Of a stretch of 64,000 nucleotides of DNA, positions 1 to 10,000 are shown piece by piece. This DNA comes from Daedaleopsis sinensis. Lineage: Eukaryota; Basidiomycota; Agaricomycetes; Polyporales; Polyporaceae. Numbering within the stretch: the first letter of the stretch is position 1; each line of letters begins with the position of its first letter. A program made the translations under genes and the position numbers. Location: NCBI GenBank assembly GCA_033807695.1, contig CM066305.1, positions 4,154,001 to 4,218,000 on the forward strand. The letters are read 5' to 3'. The notes below the pieces were generated by a model. The model ran no database searches, had not been told where the DNA came from, and saw only the letters and a list, made by a program, of their open reading frames with translations.

Positions 1-1931
1 AACGAATTTCCCCATTCCACCCGGAACCTACCGACAAATCTGTGAGATCATGAAGAAGAAAATAGAATCAGGCGTATATGAACCCTCAAATGCGTCTTAC
101 CGATCCAGGTGGTTCTGTGTGCTGAAGAAGGACGGGAGTCTGAGGATCGTCCATAGTCTGGAGCCGCTCAACAGAGTCTCTATTCAACACAGCGGTGTAC
201 CACCGATACCCGACCACATGGCAGAACGCTTTGCAGGGCGTGCGTGCGGGACGACCTTGGATCTATACGTTGGATACGACGAGAGGATCCTGGACGAAGA
301 GTCGCGCGACCTCACGACCTTTCAAACGCCTTTCGGAGCCATGCGACTGACGACGCTACCAATGGGATGGACAAATTCAGTACCCATCTTCCACGACGAC
401 GTGACCTACATATTGCAGCCTGAAATTCCGGATACGACGATTCCCTACATCGACGACGTACCTGTCATTGGACCGGAGTCTTCCTACGAACGGGAAGATG
501 GTTCTTTCGAGTGTATGAAGGGGAATCCAGGCATCAGGAGGTACATCTGGGAGCACATGCAAGACGTCAACAGGATTGTACAGCGGATGAAACATGCGGG
601 AGGTACCTTCTCGGGCAAGAAGTTCGTCTGCGCGGCGCGCGACTTCGTAGCGGTGGGACATCGATGCACACCGGAAGGCCGTCTTCCAGAGAGAGGTTGC
701 GTGGATGCGGTACTCAAATGGGGACCGTGTAAAAATGTTTCCGAAGTACGGTCGTTCCTGGGAACGGTAGGCGTTGGGAGGATCTTCATCAAGAACTTCG
801 GGAAGAAGGCCGCGCCATTAGTCAAGCTTACGCGGAAGGACGTACCGTTCGAATGGGGAGAAGAACAGGACAAGGCCATGGAGGATCTAAAGACAGCATT
901 AGTGGAATCCCCGGCCTTGAAGTCGATCAACTACGAGTCGAAGGCCCCGGTAATTCTAGCGGTGGACACCTCGTATATCGCGGTCGGCTACCAGCTGTGT
1001 CAAGAGGATCCGGAAGACCCGCGGAAACGATACTACAACCGCTTTGGATCCCTTACCTTGAACGAAAGGGAAGCCAGGTTCTCGCAACCGAAGCTCGAGC
1101 TCTATGGTCTGTACCGAGCATTGAAGGCGCTCCGCTTCTGGCTGGTCGGTGTACGAAACCTAATAGTAGAAATGGATGCGACATCTACGAAAGCCATGAT
1201 CCAGAATCCGGATGTCGCGCCGAATGCAGTCATGAATAGGTGGATCATTAGCATCAATATGTTCCACTTCGAAATGCGGCACGTACCTGGAATCTCCCAT
1301 GGACCGGACGGTCTCAGCCGACGACCTGCGCAGCCTGAAGACGAACCAGAAGAAGCAGACAACGGAGAATTCGATGACTGGGTGGACAACATGTACGGCT
1401 TTACACACCTCATAAATCCACCTCCACACTTGGGAGACGCTCCTCTACAACACGAGGTTAAGCGGAAAACGAGCAACTTCAAGACGGAAGCGATGGGCTT
1501 CAGTGCGCTCATGCAGCAGACAAGCGGGACGGCGGGCAAGCTACCGGACATTCCAGAAATTGACTACGCAATCGTACCGCGCACGGAGGTTGCCCAGAAG
1601 TTTGACCACAGAATAGCGAACGTCTACGAATTTCTGTGCACCAAGAGAAGACCGAAGCTGGTTCAGAAGGAGCTCGATGCGTTCGTCAAATACGCAGGAC
1701 AATTCTTCGTGAAGGATGGCCGACTATGGAAGATAGCAAAGAACGGGAACCACAGGAGAGTACTACCCCCAGAACTACGAGCGAAAGCGTTCGTGAGTAT
1801 GCACGACTTCATAGGACACAGAGGCGTACAGGCGACAATCTCCTTCGTGGCCGAACGGTTCTGGTGGCCAGAAATGAAGGCGGATGTGGCCTGGTATGTG
1901 AGAAGCTGCCACCAATGTCAAATTCGACAAA
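1..1931 (+). pseudogene. Pol of element A, left fragment (RT, RNase H, integrase zinc-binding part)
   Basis: The reading frame is already open at position 2; the first in-frame ATG in the window is at 50. Visible in order are reverse transcriptase (LDLYVGYD at about 257-280 and the catalytic YIDD at 446-457), RNase H (LAVDTSY near 956-976) and the integrase H2C2 zinc-binding module (His at 1802 and 1817, Cys pair at 1907 and 1916). The frame stays open until element B interrupts it: five bases after the target sequence it ends at a TGA made by the first bases of the inserted LTR (1934-1936). The rest of the integrase is at 14631-15661. The fragment has no internal stop or frameshift, so the damage comes only from the insertion. 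Confidence 0.93.
1849..1931 (+). repeat. 83-bp target duplication, left copy
   Basis: This 83-bp piece of the integrase gene of A is repeated exactly at 14548-14630 on the other side of element B. It stands where a normal 4-6 bp target-site duplication would be. Two extra bases (AA, 1932-1933) separate it from the LTR of B. Confidence 0.95.
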
Positions 1932-1933
1932 AA

Positions 1934-2840
1934 TGATGGGGTAACTCTGGGTCGCTGGGCGAAACACACACCCAAACGAGCACGAGATCAGCTACCTAGT
2001 AGGGTGCGAGGTGGAGGACAGGTTCCCGGTGTAGTCGCTCTTCTTCACGTAGCCCGTCGACGATAGACAAGGAAGTTGAGCAACTTCAGATGGAAGTCAA
2101 GCAACTTCCGTGGGTGAGGCTAGTCTGCAAGAGGAGGTTTGAAGACGGACGGTCTTCAATTGAGTGTCGACTAGATGATTCTTGGACTCGGACTCGATCT
2201 CTGGAGCTACTGCGCTGCTTTGCTGGGCCGCAATCCTGCTGGCTTATATACTGTACAAATCGTCACCAAATAAACTACAACTATCCTACCAATCGTCCAA
2301 TCATAGGAAACCCTGCTCCTCCCACGCTCACGTCGCGATCCTCCTCTCCTGAACCCCTACGGCGCACTCCGGTGGTTAGGTAGGTGTTTGCACCGAGCCT
2401 ATCACGTCGCCGCTCGACTTGCATCCGCGGTCACGAGAGCGCTTAGTCTTGTGGCGCGTCACCACGTGATCGCGTCTGAAGTCCATCCGCTCGTCTTCAT
2501 AGGCCTCGGAAGGCCGTCCCCCTCACTCCCTTGTCTTCCGTGCTTCTTCCGACGACCTTCGTACCAATTGCTGGACTCCGTGGCGGTCGCCCAGACCAGA
2601 CCCTCGATCGATCGCCTCCTCTGTCCTGGCTAGAGCTCTGGCGGCCTCGGTCAGCCGCCGGCAGCTCGGCATCGGCTCCTTCGACCCTTGGAATGGCATG
2701 TCTCCGTACTCGCTCCTTCGGTAGTCGCTCGCCTTCCTTGTGAAGCCGCTCGTCTTCATACTGCGTGAATTGACTGACGGGCGCGAATAGTGATGGGCTG
2801 CGTGGTGTTTCCGGGGCCTAGCTGGTCCTGAGGCTCATCA
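1934..2840 (-). repeat. 3' LTR of element B (907 bp)
   Basis: Termini are TGATG and CATCA, a 5-bp inverted repeat. The sequence matches 13639-14545 in the same orientation and 19939-20845 inverted. It carries the TATA motif at 2244-2250 and a short palindrome, GAAGTTGAGCAACTTC, at 2072-2087 in the predicted R/U5 part, followed by a related half-copy. The ORFs inside the LTR recur in all three copies only because the LTR does; none resembles a protein. Confidence 0.96.
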
Positions 2841-2854
2841 CCTCCCCCCCACTT
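2841..2854 (-). other. Polypurine tract of element B (plus-strand primer)
   Basis: On the minus strand this reads AAGTGGGGGGGAGG and directly abuts the 3' LTR, the required place for the primer of second-strand DNA synthesis. The same 14-mer occurs a second time just after pol (6974-6987). Confidence 0.85.
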
Positions 2855-2881
2855 GCATTCGAACCGTCCCCGGTTTGCGCG

Positions 2882-2889
2882 TATATAAA
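2882..2889 (+). promoter_or_regulatory. TATA box of antisense cassette gene 1 (copy B)
   Basis: TATATAAA lies 36 bp upstream of the gene 1 start codon (2925), between the 3' LTR and the gene. The cassette therefore seems to have its own RNA polymerase II promoter pointing away from the LTR, against gag-pol. The same box is conserved in element A at 19890-19897. Confidence 0.65.
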
Positions 2890-2924
2890 CACCCTCGTTC
2901 CGTCCTCGATTTTCATCCTTCGCA

Positions 2925-3495
2925 ATGTCTGCCTTCATCTTCCTCAATGTTCCCATCCTCACGGAGACTGTCCGTCAGCTTGAAGTTGCGATCTCTGAGT
3001 TCGAAGCTCTTGCTGCCGCTCGTACTGAGGAGGACGTTGGAATCATCTACGATTCTTACGACCATATCGCTGAACTGGTGGTACGTCGTCCTCCTTCCGC
3101 GTGTAGGCCCTCGTCTTCGTGGCTGACTGTCTTCATGGCAGGACACTTTGATCACCTTGGGGGACGATGGCGAGGTTGCCGCGGACTTCGTGAAACGGAC
3201 CGAGAATACGATCACCGAGGGCTGGCCTGCCTTGGCTGACCGTCAGCTCTTCCTTTTCCAAGAGCTTGTCGCCCGGTCCCGTCGGTGCGCTCGTCGGGCC
3301 GACCTCGATGCTCGTCGCATTGCCTGTCAGCAGCGGCTCCGGAAGCAACTCTGCGCGCGCCGCGTCCTCAATCGCGCCGGAGGATCCTTGATCACGGAGT
3401 CTATTCTGGTTGATGCCCGGATCCGGAAGGTCGAAAAGGAAATGGAGGAGATAGATCAGGAGTTTGCCAGCCTCCGAGAGGACATCCACTTTTGA
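2925..3495 (+). CDS. Antisense cassette gene 1, unknown helical protein (copy in B)
   Basis: The predicted exons are 2925-3080 and 3142-3495, with a 61-bp intron (GTACGT...GGCAG). Splicing keeps frame and gives about 169 residues. The first ATG after the TATA box is used. The protein is largely helical and charged. It has an arginine-rich middle (LRKQLCARRVLNRAGG) and a C-terminal segment with heptad-like spacing (KVEKEMEEIDQEFASL) that could form a coiled coil. I do not recognise a family. It lies antisense to gag-pol inside the retrotransposon, directly next to the 3' LTR. The same gene is at 19284-19854 in element A. The intron survives retrotransposition because it is antisense to the genomic RNA and cannot be spliced from it. 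Confidence 0.72.
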
Positions 3496-3527
3496 GTAGC
3501 CGCGTGTCGTATAAAGCCGCTGTAACT

Positions 3528-4129
3528 CGAGTTGGCCCTTGAACTCCTCTCTCCGCTTCGTGCGCACATTGTTGAGCAAATCGAGTTCTTCGAGACGGTA
3601 TCCGTCGACCACGGCTGTCCCCGCGTTGTGTATGAACACGCGCTTTCCCGTTTAGGACAACTTTTGGTGAGCTTCTCGGCCTGATGCTTCTCGCGCTTGA
3701 TTGACACCTTCCCAGTATGGTTGGAGCATGCTTCATGACGGCCTTCTCGTCGGCGTTTCCGACCTACTTGCCCGCGTGTCCGTCGCCATCGACCAGTGTT
3801 TCTTCTCCAACGGCCTTGAGGCGTTCCTTGTCGACCTGGTCCAGACGCACCGCCTGCCGTACCGCCTCCACTTCCTGGACTCAGTGCATGCCACTCTGCA
3901 ACACGAACTTCAACTCCTGGAGGTCATGCGCCACCTGGCGCGCGACGACCGGTACCGCGTTCATTTTTCGGAAGTACTCGCGCGTCTGGAATTGGTCGCC
4001 GCTGAACTGCGCGAGGTGCGTATTGAGCAGTCCGCCCTCCACGCGGCCATCAAGAAGCTGGAAAGGTCGCCGTCCTCTCTGTCAGACGAGGATGAAGTCT
4101 TCGGTTCTATTCCTTTGATGTGCGACTGA
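3528..4129 (+). pseudogene. Antisense cassette gene 2, start deleted (copy in B)
   Basis: This is the counterpart of the intact gene at 18567-19221. An 83-bp deletion between 3527 and 3528, relative to A, removed the end of the 5' UTR, the ATG and the first 17-18 codons. The TATA motif (3510-3515) remains. The remaining exon 1 (3528-3666) has an in-frame TAA at 3523-3525 just before it and no ATG. The intron (3667-3715) and exon 2 (3716-4129) are preserved, ending in a serine/acidic tail. Exon 2 differs from A at one residue (His for Asp near 3932). An open frame with a GTG or ATG inside the intron exists but is unlikely to be used. B is a recent insertion, so this gene was not needed in cis for its transposition. 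Confidence 0.78.
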
Positions 4130-4302
4130 TTGGGGCCGCCCTCGATCGCCGTCGCGCGGAGAGCGCTTAGGTTACCGCATTTGGACGTTGTACTTCACGG
4201 TTCCCTTCACGTTCTTCTGGCTGCCGCCCTTAATAAACGTTTTGGCCTTCGGGTTGTCCGCCTTCGTGCATTCTCCTCTCGTCTTCTCATCCATCGCCCA
4301 CC

Positions 4303-6566
4303 ATGTCCGCTTCCAACCGCCGCTCGTCTTCCAACGTCGCCGCCACTCGCTCGTCTTCCGATGCTCCTCGGCGACCGATCCCCAAGGAGCTGTTCAAGTG
4401 GCTCCCGTTGCAATTCACGCGTGAATCCGATCGACTTGGCTGTGAGGAGCCCGTTCCTACTACGCCTGACGAGCTTCGCGATCAGGACGCCGCTCCGCTG
4501 ACGATCAGCGACTTCCGGGCGATCTTGGAAGAGTACACCGACGACCAGCTTGCTACGTTCTCATATGGCACGTTCAAGGCCATGTTTGATCGTATCGTCA
4601 TGGCTCTGGTACGCCGTCCCGGCCTTCCAAGTCTTGTCTCGCTGACACATTCCTTTTTCGCAGCACCGTCTCGTCCCGGAGTGGAATTGGTACCTGGATC
4701 CCCTGCTCCTCGCCGCGCTCCCGACGTTCGAGTTTTACGCGCCGCCCTCCCTAGTCTCGGAGTTCTTTCGCTCGTACGCGCTGACTTCTCGCCGGTTGCG
4801 GCTGTTCGCGGTTTCGAGCACCGTAGCGGAGTCCCCCCTGGAGATCGACATCGCCTTCCAGGCTCACCGCCTTCGGCTGGGCTTCTTCGAGCGTAAGTAC
4901 TTACGTTCTTCGCCCTCACTGTTGCTTGACTAAGACCGCTCCTCCTTGCAGTGAACTGGTACCACGAGATCATCCAGCCACGCTGGATGGAGGTCGCCGA
5001 TTACCCGCCCGACATGCGCGCCTCTCGGGAAACCATCGACACTCGCGTCGACCAGTTCTTGCCTCTGCTGTCCGGCATGCGTTACGTCCCGGTCCTCGAC
5101 AAGAAGCGTCTCACGAGGATACTCGTCACACGCCCCACTTCCTCGTCGACCGCGCATTCGTCTGACCCCGATGCCCTTCCTGGCGACGCCTTCCTGGCTG
5201 CGATGGTCACTGGTGTCGAGTACGTTCCCGAAGAGGAAGCTTCTGACGACGAGCCTCTGGCCGACGCTGCCCAGCGCGACTCTCCTCGTCGTTTCCGCAC
5301 ACGCTCCCCCCTCTCGCCTGACCAACCTCCTCCTCCTCCGCTTTCTCAGCTGCCGCTGAAGAGGAAGAAGACGCCCCTCTTCTTCAGCACCGATGAGAGC
5401 GAACCGCCCAAGAAGCCCGTCGACAAGGGAAAGCGTAAGGCGGTTTCTCCTCCCGCGGACGATTCCGACCGCGATGCCGAGGGCGAGGTCGACGATGAAG
5501 GCGAAGAAGAAGTCGACCAACTCGAGGAGGAGGAGCCTCCTAAGAAGAAGTCCCGCACCTCACCCCGCAAACGTCCGCCTCCCGTCGTCGAGTTGTCGCC
5601 TAGGGTCAAGAAGCGCGACAAGAAGCCTCCTTCCACTCGCCAAGGTTCCGTGGAGTTGTCCAGCGCCGTGCAGATCGAGGGCGACTGCGACGAGTGCCGT
5701 CGCGCCGGGGTCACCTGCAGACGTCCGGACCCTTCCGCGTTCCGCTGCAACTTCTGCAAGAAGAAGGGGAAAAGCTTCTCTTGCGCGTACGACCACCTGA
5801 GTGTCCAGGGGACGGTCAAAGGTCAGTACCTTCCCCCTTCTTCTCTTGGTCTTCTTGCTGACTTCTTGTCTTCTTTCTAGTGCACGCCCGCATCGGCGCG
5901 ATGTACAACGGCGTTGGGTTTTCCTTCCGGGAACCCTCGCAGCTGCCGCCCGCCGACCGTCTTCTCGCCGTCGACTTCGTCCGCCAGTTCGAGAGGAACT
6001 CGCACAAATTCCTCTCCGTCGACAAGGCCGCGCTCCAGGAGCGTCTTCGTCCGAAGACCATCCGGAAGGACACCCCCGTCTACCCGTACCCGGAGGGTCC
6101 TACGCGTTATCCTTCGCTCGACGAGAAGGGCCGCCTGCTCGAGGACTATGGCAACAGCAAGGCCGAACCCGACGACTCTACGCCGCCTCCTCGTTCGTCT
6201 CGCGCTTCTGGCAGCGTCAAGAAGGAGAAGCCGAGCCCCTCCAAGTCGACTTCCCAACCGGCGACGCCCCTCAAGATCTCGATCAAGTCCTCATCTTCCA
6301 AGCGCAAGTCGCCGGAGCCGGTCAGCTTCTCGCCGGAGGTTGTCGCGAAGGTCAACCATCTTCGCTCGCAGGTCAGCCTCGCACGCGCGCGCATCGTCGA
6401 GGACTTGGTGTCCATTCGGCAGCTTTCCCGCCGCGAGACTCGACAGACCCAGCTCGATTTTGGCGTGAAGATCGAAGGGTGCGACGACGTGCGGTCCTTC
6501 AAGGACTTGGTGGCGTCCAATGGCTATCGTGAGGATCTCCTCGAGCTTCTTCGCAACGCCGAGTAG
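4303..6566 (+). CDS. Antisense cassette gene 3, Zn2Cys6-like nuclear protein (copy in B)
   Basis: The predicted exons are 4303-4608, 4664-4892, 4952-5821 and 5881-6566. The introns are 55, 59 and 59 bp with GT-AG ends, and all junctions keep frame, giving about 696 residues. The N-terminal third looks globular. Residues about 260-400 are low-complexity, acidic and proline-rich, with basic runs that resemble nuclear localisation signals (PPKKKSRTSPRKRPPP). A cysteine cluster follows at residues 424-456 with spacing C-x2-C-x6-C-x9-C-x2-C-x8-C, which fits the fungal Zn2Cys6 pattern. The C-terminus is again charged. A DNA-binding or regulatory role is inference from the cluster alone. The gene is antisense to gag-pol and converges on the end of pol (454 bp apart). 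Element A carries an almost identical copy (16130-18393; Ile/Phe difference seen). Confidence 0.75.
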
Positions 6567-7019
6567 GGACTTCTTCGACGCGCGCGCGTCCACGGACTTC
6601 TTGTTGTTAGCTTTTCTTGTCATCTCCTGCTTGGTCGTCGTCTCGTCCTGTCGTCGCGCGGCTCGCGCTGTCTTGTTTTCTGTTTTTCGCATATCTCTCC
6701 TCTGCTCGTCTCTGTCTCCCGCGGACTAGTCTCTCCGTCTCCCTCCTGTCGCTCTGGGCTTTGTAATATCTCCTTCTGGTTTTCTTTTCCCGTATCCCGT
6801 TGCGCTCAGCTTCTGTTGTCCGTCTTCATCTGTACTGTATCTAGTATCCCGAATGTATCGCATCGCCTTCTGCTCTTCTTCTTGTGTGATCTCCGAGATG
6901 ACCGACGCGCGAAGCGCCTCTTTGAAGCGCTCTTCGGCCTGTAGAGGAATTGACTTCCGTAGTCAAGCGACTTCCTCCCCCCCACTTTTTCCATTTGACG
7001 TCCTCGTCAATCGTGAGTG
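6567..7019. other. Convergent spacer between cassette gene 3 and pol (element B), with internal polypurine tract
   Basis: Gene 3 (plus strand) and pol (minus strand) end facing each other across this 453-bp spacer, which should contain the 3' ends of both transcripts. It is pyrimidine-rich on the plus strand. At 6974-6987 it contains the complement of AAGTGGGGGGGAGG, an exact second copy of the 3' polypurine tract, 33 bp beyond the pol stop. No convincing ORF lies within it. The counterpart in A is 15662-16129. Confidence 0.7.
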
Positions 7020-10000
7020 TCAGCCGTGTTCGTCGTCGTCTGCTAAACCTTCCTCTTCGTAGTTTTCTGTTGTGTTTTCTAATTCTTGCAGTCGGCTCTG
7101 TGGTGCGTCCAGTTCCTCAATATTGAAGTTGATTGGGTCCTCACGCGCTAGGTAGGGGATGATTCTGAAGGCCGCTATGGGTCGATCGAAGACGGTCCCA
7201 TCGAGTTCTGCAATGATGTACGCGCCGCCTCTGTTGCGCGATATCACTACTAGAGGGCCTAGGTACCGTGGTCTCATCTTCCTGTTGAGCGACTTCTCAA
7301 TTGCCGTGTTCCGCATCAGAACCAGCCTCCCTCGCTGGAAGTTGAAGTCTCGGATGGTTGCGCTGTGTTCCTTCTCGAATAGCTCCGCAGCTTGGACGCG
7401 TGTTCGGTAGACGGTTGACCGCAACCGCGCTATGTCCTCCGGTCTTTTCTGCAAGGCCATCGCCCTGTTGGTGATCAACTCCGTTGTGGACACGAGCTTC
7501 GTCGGTATAGGCAGCAGGTACGTGGCTTCTGTGATGTCCATGGGCAGGATTGGATCCGTCCCAGTTACCGCGTAGTAGGGTGAGCACCCTAGTCTCCTGC
7601 GTACTGTGATTCGGTCCGCCCAGAGTACTGAATATACCCGCGCCACCCATTGCGTCGTATCACCTTCGCATGCTTTGAAGAGCGCGTCCCGGACGTGGAA
7701 ATGAGGCCGCTCGACGATTCCGTTCGCTCGTGAGTTGTATCCTGAGATCCGTATGTGCTTGACGTGGTATTGCTTTGCCAGGTACTCCAACGCTGCAACC
7801 CATGGACTTCCGTTGTCTGAAACGATCTCGGACAGCGCTCCCCATCTGCACAGCAGGTCTTGATAGATCCAGTCGCCGACCGCCTTCGCTGTTTGGACTG
7901 TACTTGCCCGCCCTTCAGCATAACTTGTGGTTGCACACCTCGCATGGAAGAAGTGCTTGTACGAGCCAGGCATGTCCATAGAGTCGACGTGAACTCGCAC
8001 GAACGGCGCCGCAGGATAGGATACTGCAGGTGGTATGTAGATCCGCGTAGTTTGTCGAATTTGACATTGGTGGCAGCTTCTCACATACCAGGCCACATCC
8101 GCCTTCATTTCTGGCCACCAGAACCGTTCGGCCACGAAGGAGATTGTCGCCTGTACGCCTCTGTGTCCTATGAAGTCGTGCATACTCACGAACGCTTTCG
8201 CTCGTAGTTCTGGGGGTAGTACTCTCCTGTGGTTCCCGTTCTTTGCTATCTTCCATAGTCGGCCATCCTTCACGAAGAATTGTCCTGCGTATTTGACGAA
8301 CGCATCGAGCTCCTTCTGAACCAGCTTCGGTCTTCTCTTGGTGCACAGAAATTCGTAGACTTTCGCTATTCTGTGGTCAAACTTCTGGGCAACCTCCGTG
8401 CGCGGTACGATTGCGTAGTCAATTTCTGGAATGTCCGGTAGCTTGCCCGCCGTCCCGCTTGTCTGCTGTATGAGCGCACTGAAGCCCATCGCTTCCGTCT
8501 TGAAGTTGCTCGTTTTCCGCTTAACCTGGTGTTGTAGAGGAGCGTCTCCCAAGTGTGGAGGTGGATTTATGAGGTGTGTAAAGCCGTACATGTTGTCCAC
8601 CCAGTCATCGAATTCTCCGTTGTCTGCTTTTTCTGGTTCGTCGTCAGGCTGCGCAGGTCGTCGGCTGAGACCGTCCGGTCCATGGGAGATTCCAGGTACG
8701 TGCCGCATTTCGAAGTGGAACATATTGATGCTAATGATCCACCTATTCATGACTGCATTCGGCGCGACATCCGGATTCTGGATCATGGCTTTCGTAGATG
8801 TCGCATCCATTTCTACTATTAGGTTTCGTACACCGACCAGCCAGAAGCGGAGCGCCTTCAATGCTCGGTACAGACCATAGAGCTCGAGCTTCGGTTGCGA
8901 GAACCTGGCTTCCCTTTCGTTCAAGGTAATGGATCCAAAGCGGTTGTAGTATCGTTTCCGCGGGTCTTCCGGATCCTCTTGACACAGCTGGTAGCCGACC
9001 GCGATATACGAGGTGTCCACCGCTAGAATTACCGGGGCCTTCGACTCGTAGTTGATCGACTTCAAGGCCGGGGATTCCACTAATGCTGTCTTTAGATCCT
9101 CCATGGCCTTGTCCTGTTCTTCTCCCCATTCGAACGGTACGTCCTTCCGCGTAAGCTTGACTAATGGCGCGGCCTTCTTCCCGAAGTTCTTGATGAAGAT
9201 CCTCCCAACGCCTACCGTTCCCAGGAACGACCGTACTTCGGAAACATTTTTACACGGTCCCCATTTGAGTACCGCATCCACGCAACCTCTCTCTGGAAGA
9301 CGGCCTTCCGGTGTGCATCGATGTCCCACCGCTACGAAGTCGCGCGCCGCGCAGACGAACTTCTTGCCCGAGAAGGTACCTCCCGCATGTTTCATCCGCT
9401 GTACAATCCTGTTGACGTCTTGCATGTGCTCCCAGATGTACCTCCTGATGCCTGGATTCCCCTTCATACACTCGAAAGAACCATCTTCCCGTTCGTAGGA
9501 AGACTCCGGTCCAATGACAGGTACGTCGTCGATGTAGGGAATCGTCGTATCCGGAATTTCAGGCTGCAATATGTAGGTCACGTCGTCGTGGAAGATGGGT
9601 ACTGAATTTGTCCATCCCATTGGTAGCGTCGTCAGTCGCATGGCTCCGAAAGGCGTTTGAAAGGTCGTGAGGTCGCGCGACTCTTCGTCCAGGATCCTCT
9701 CGTCGTATCCAACGTATAGATCCAAGGTCGTCCCGCACGCACGCCCTGCAAAGCGTTCTGCCATGTGGTCGGGTATCGGTGGTACACCGCTGTGTTGAAT
9801 AGAGACTCTGTTGAGCGGCTCCAGACTATGGACGATCCTCAGACTCCCGTCCTTCTTCAGCACACAGAACCACCTGGATCGGTAAGACGCATTTGAGGGT
9901 TCGTATACGCCTGATTCTATTTTCTTCTTCATGATCTCACAGATTTGTCGGTAGGTTCCGGGTGGAATGGGGAAATTCGTTTCAATCCACGGAGTGTGAG

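Noticed and set aside
1934..2840. Repeated ORFs of 70-97 codons inside the LTRs.
   Set aside because: They recur only because the LTR recurs; they span promoter and U5 sequence and resemble no protein.
3527..3528. The deletion in B and the target duplication around B are both 83 bp.
   Set aside because: The two sequences are unrelated and the deletion lies inside the element, so I regard the equal length as coincidence.
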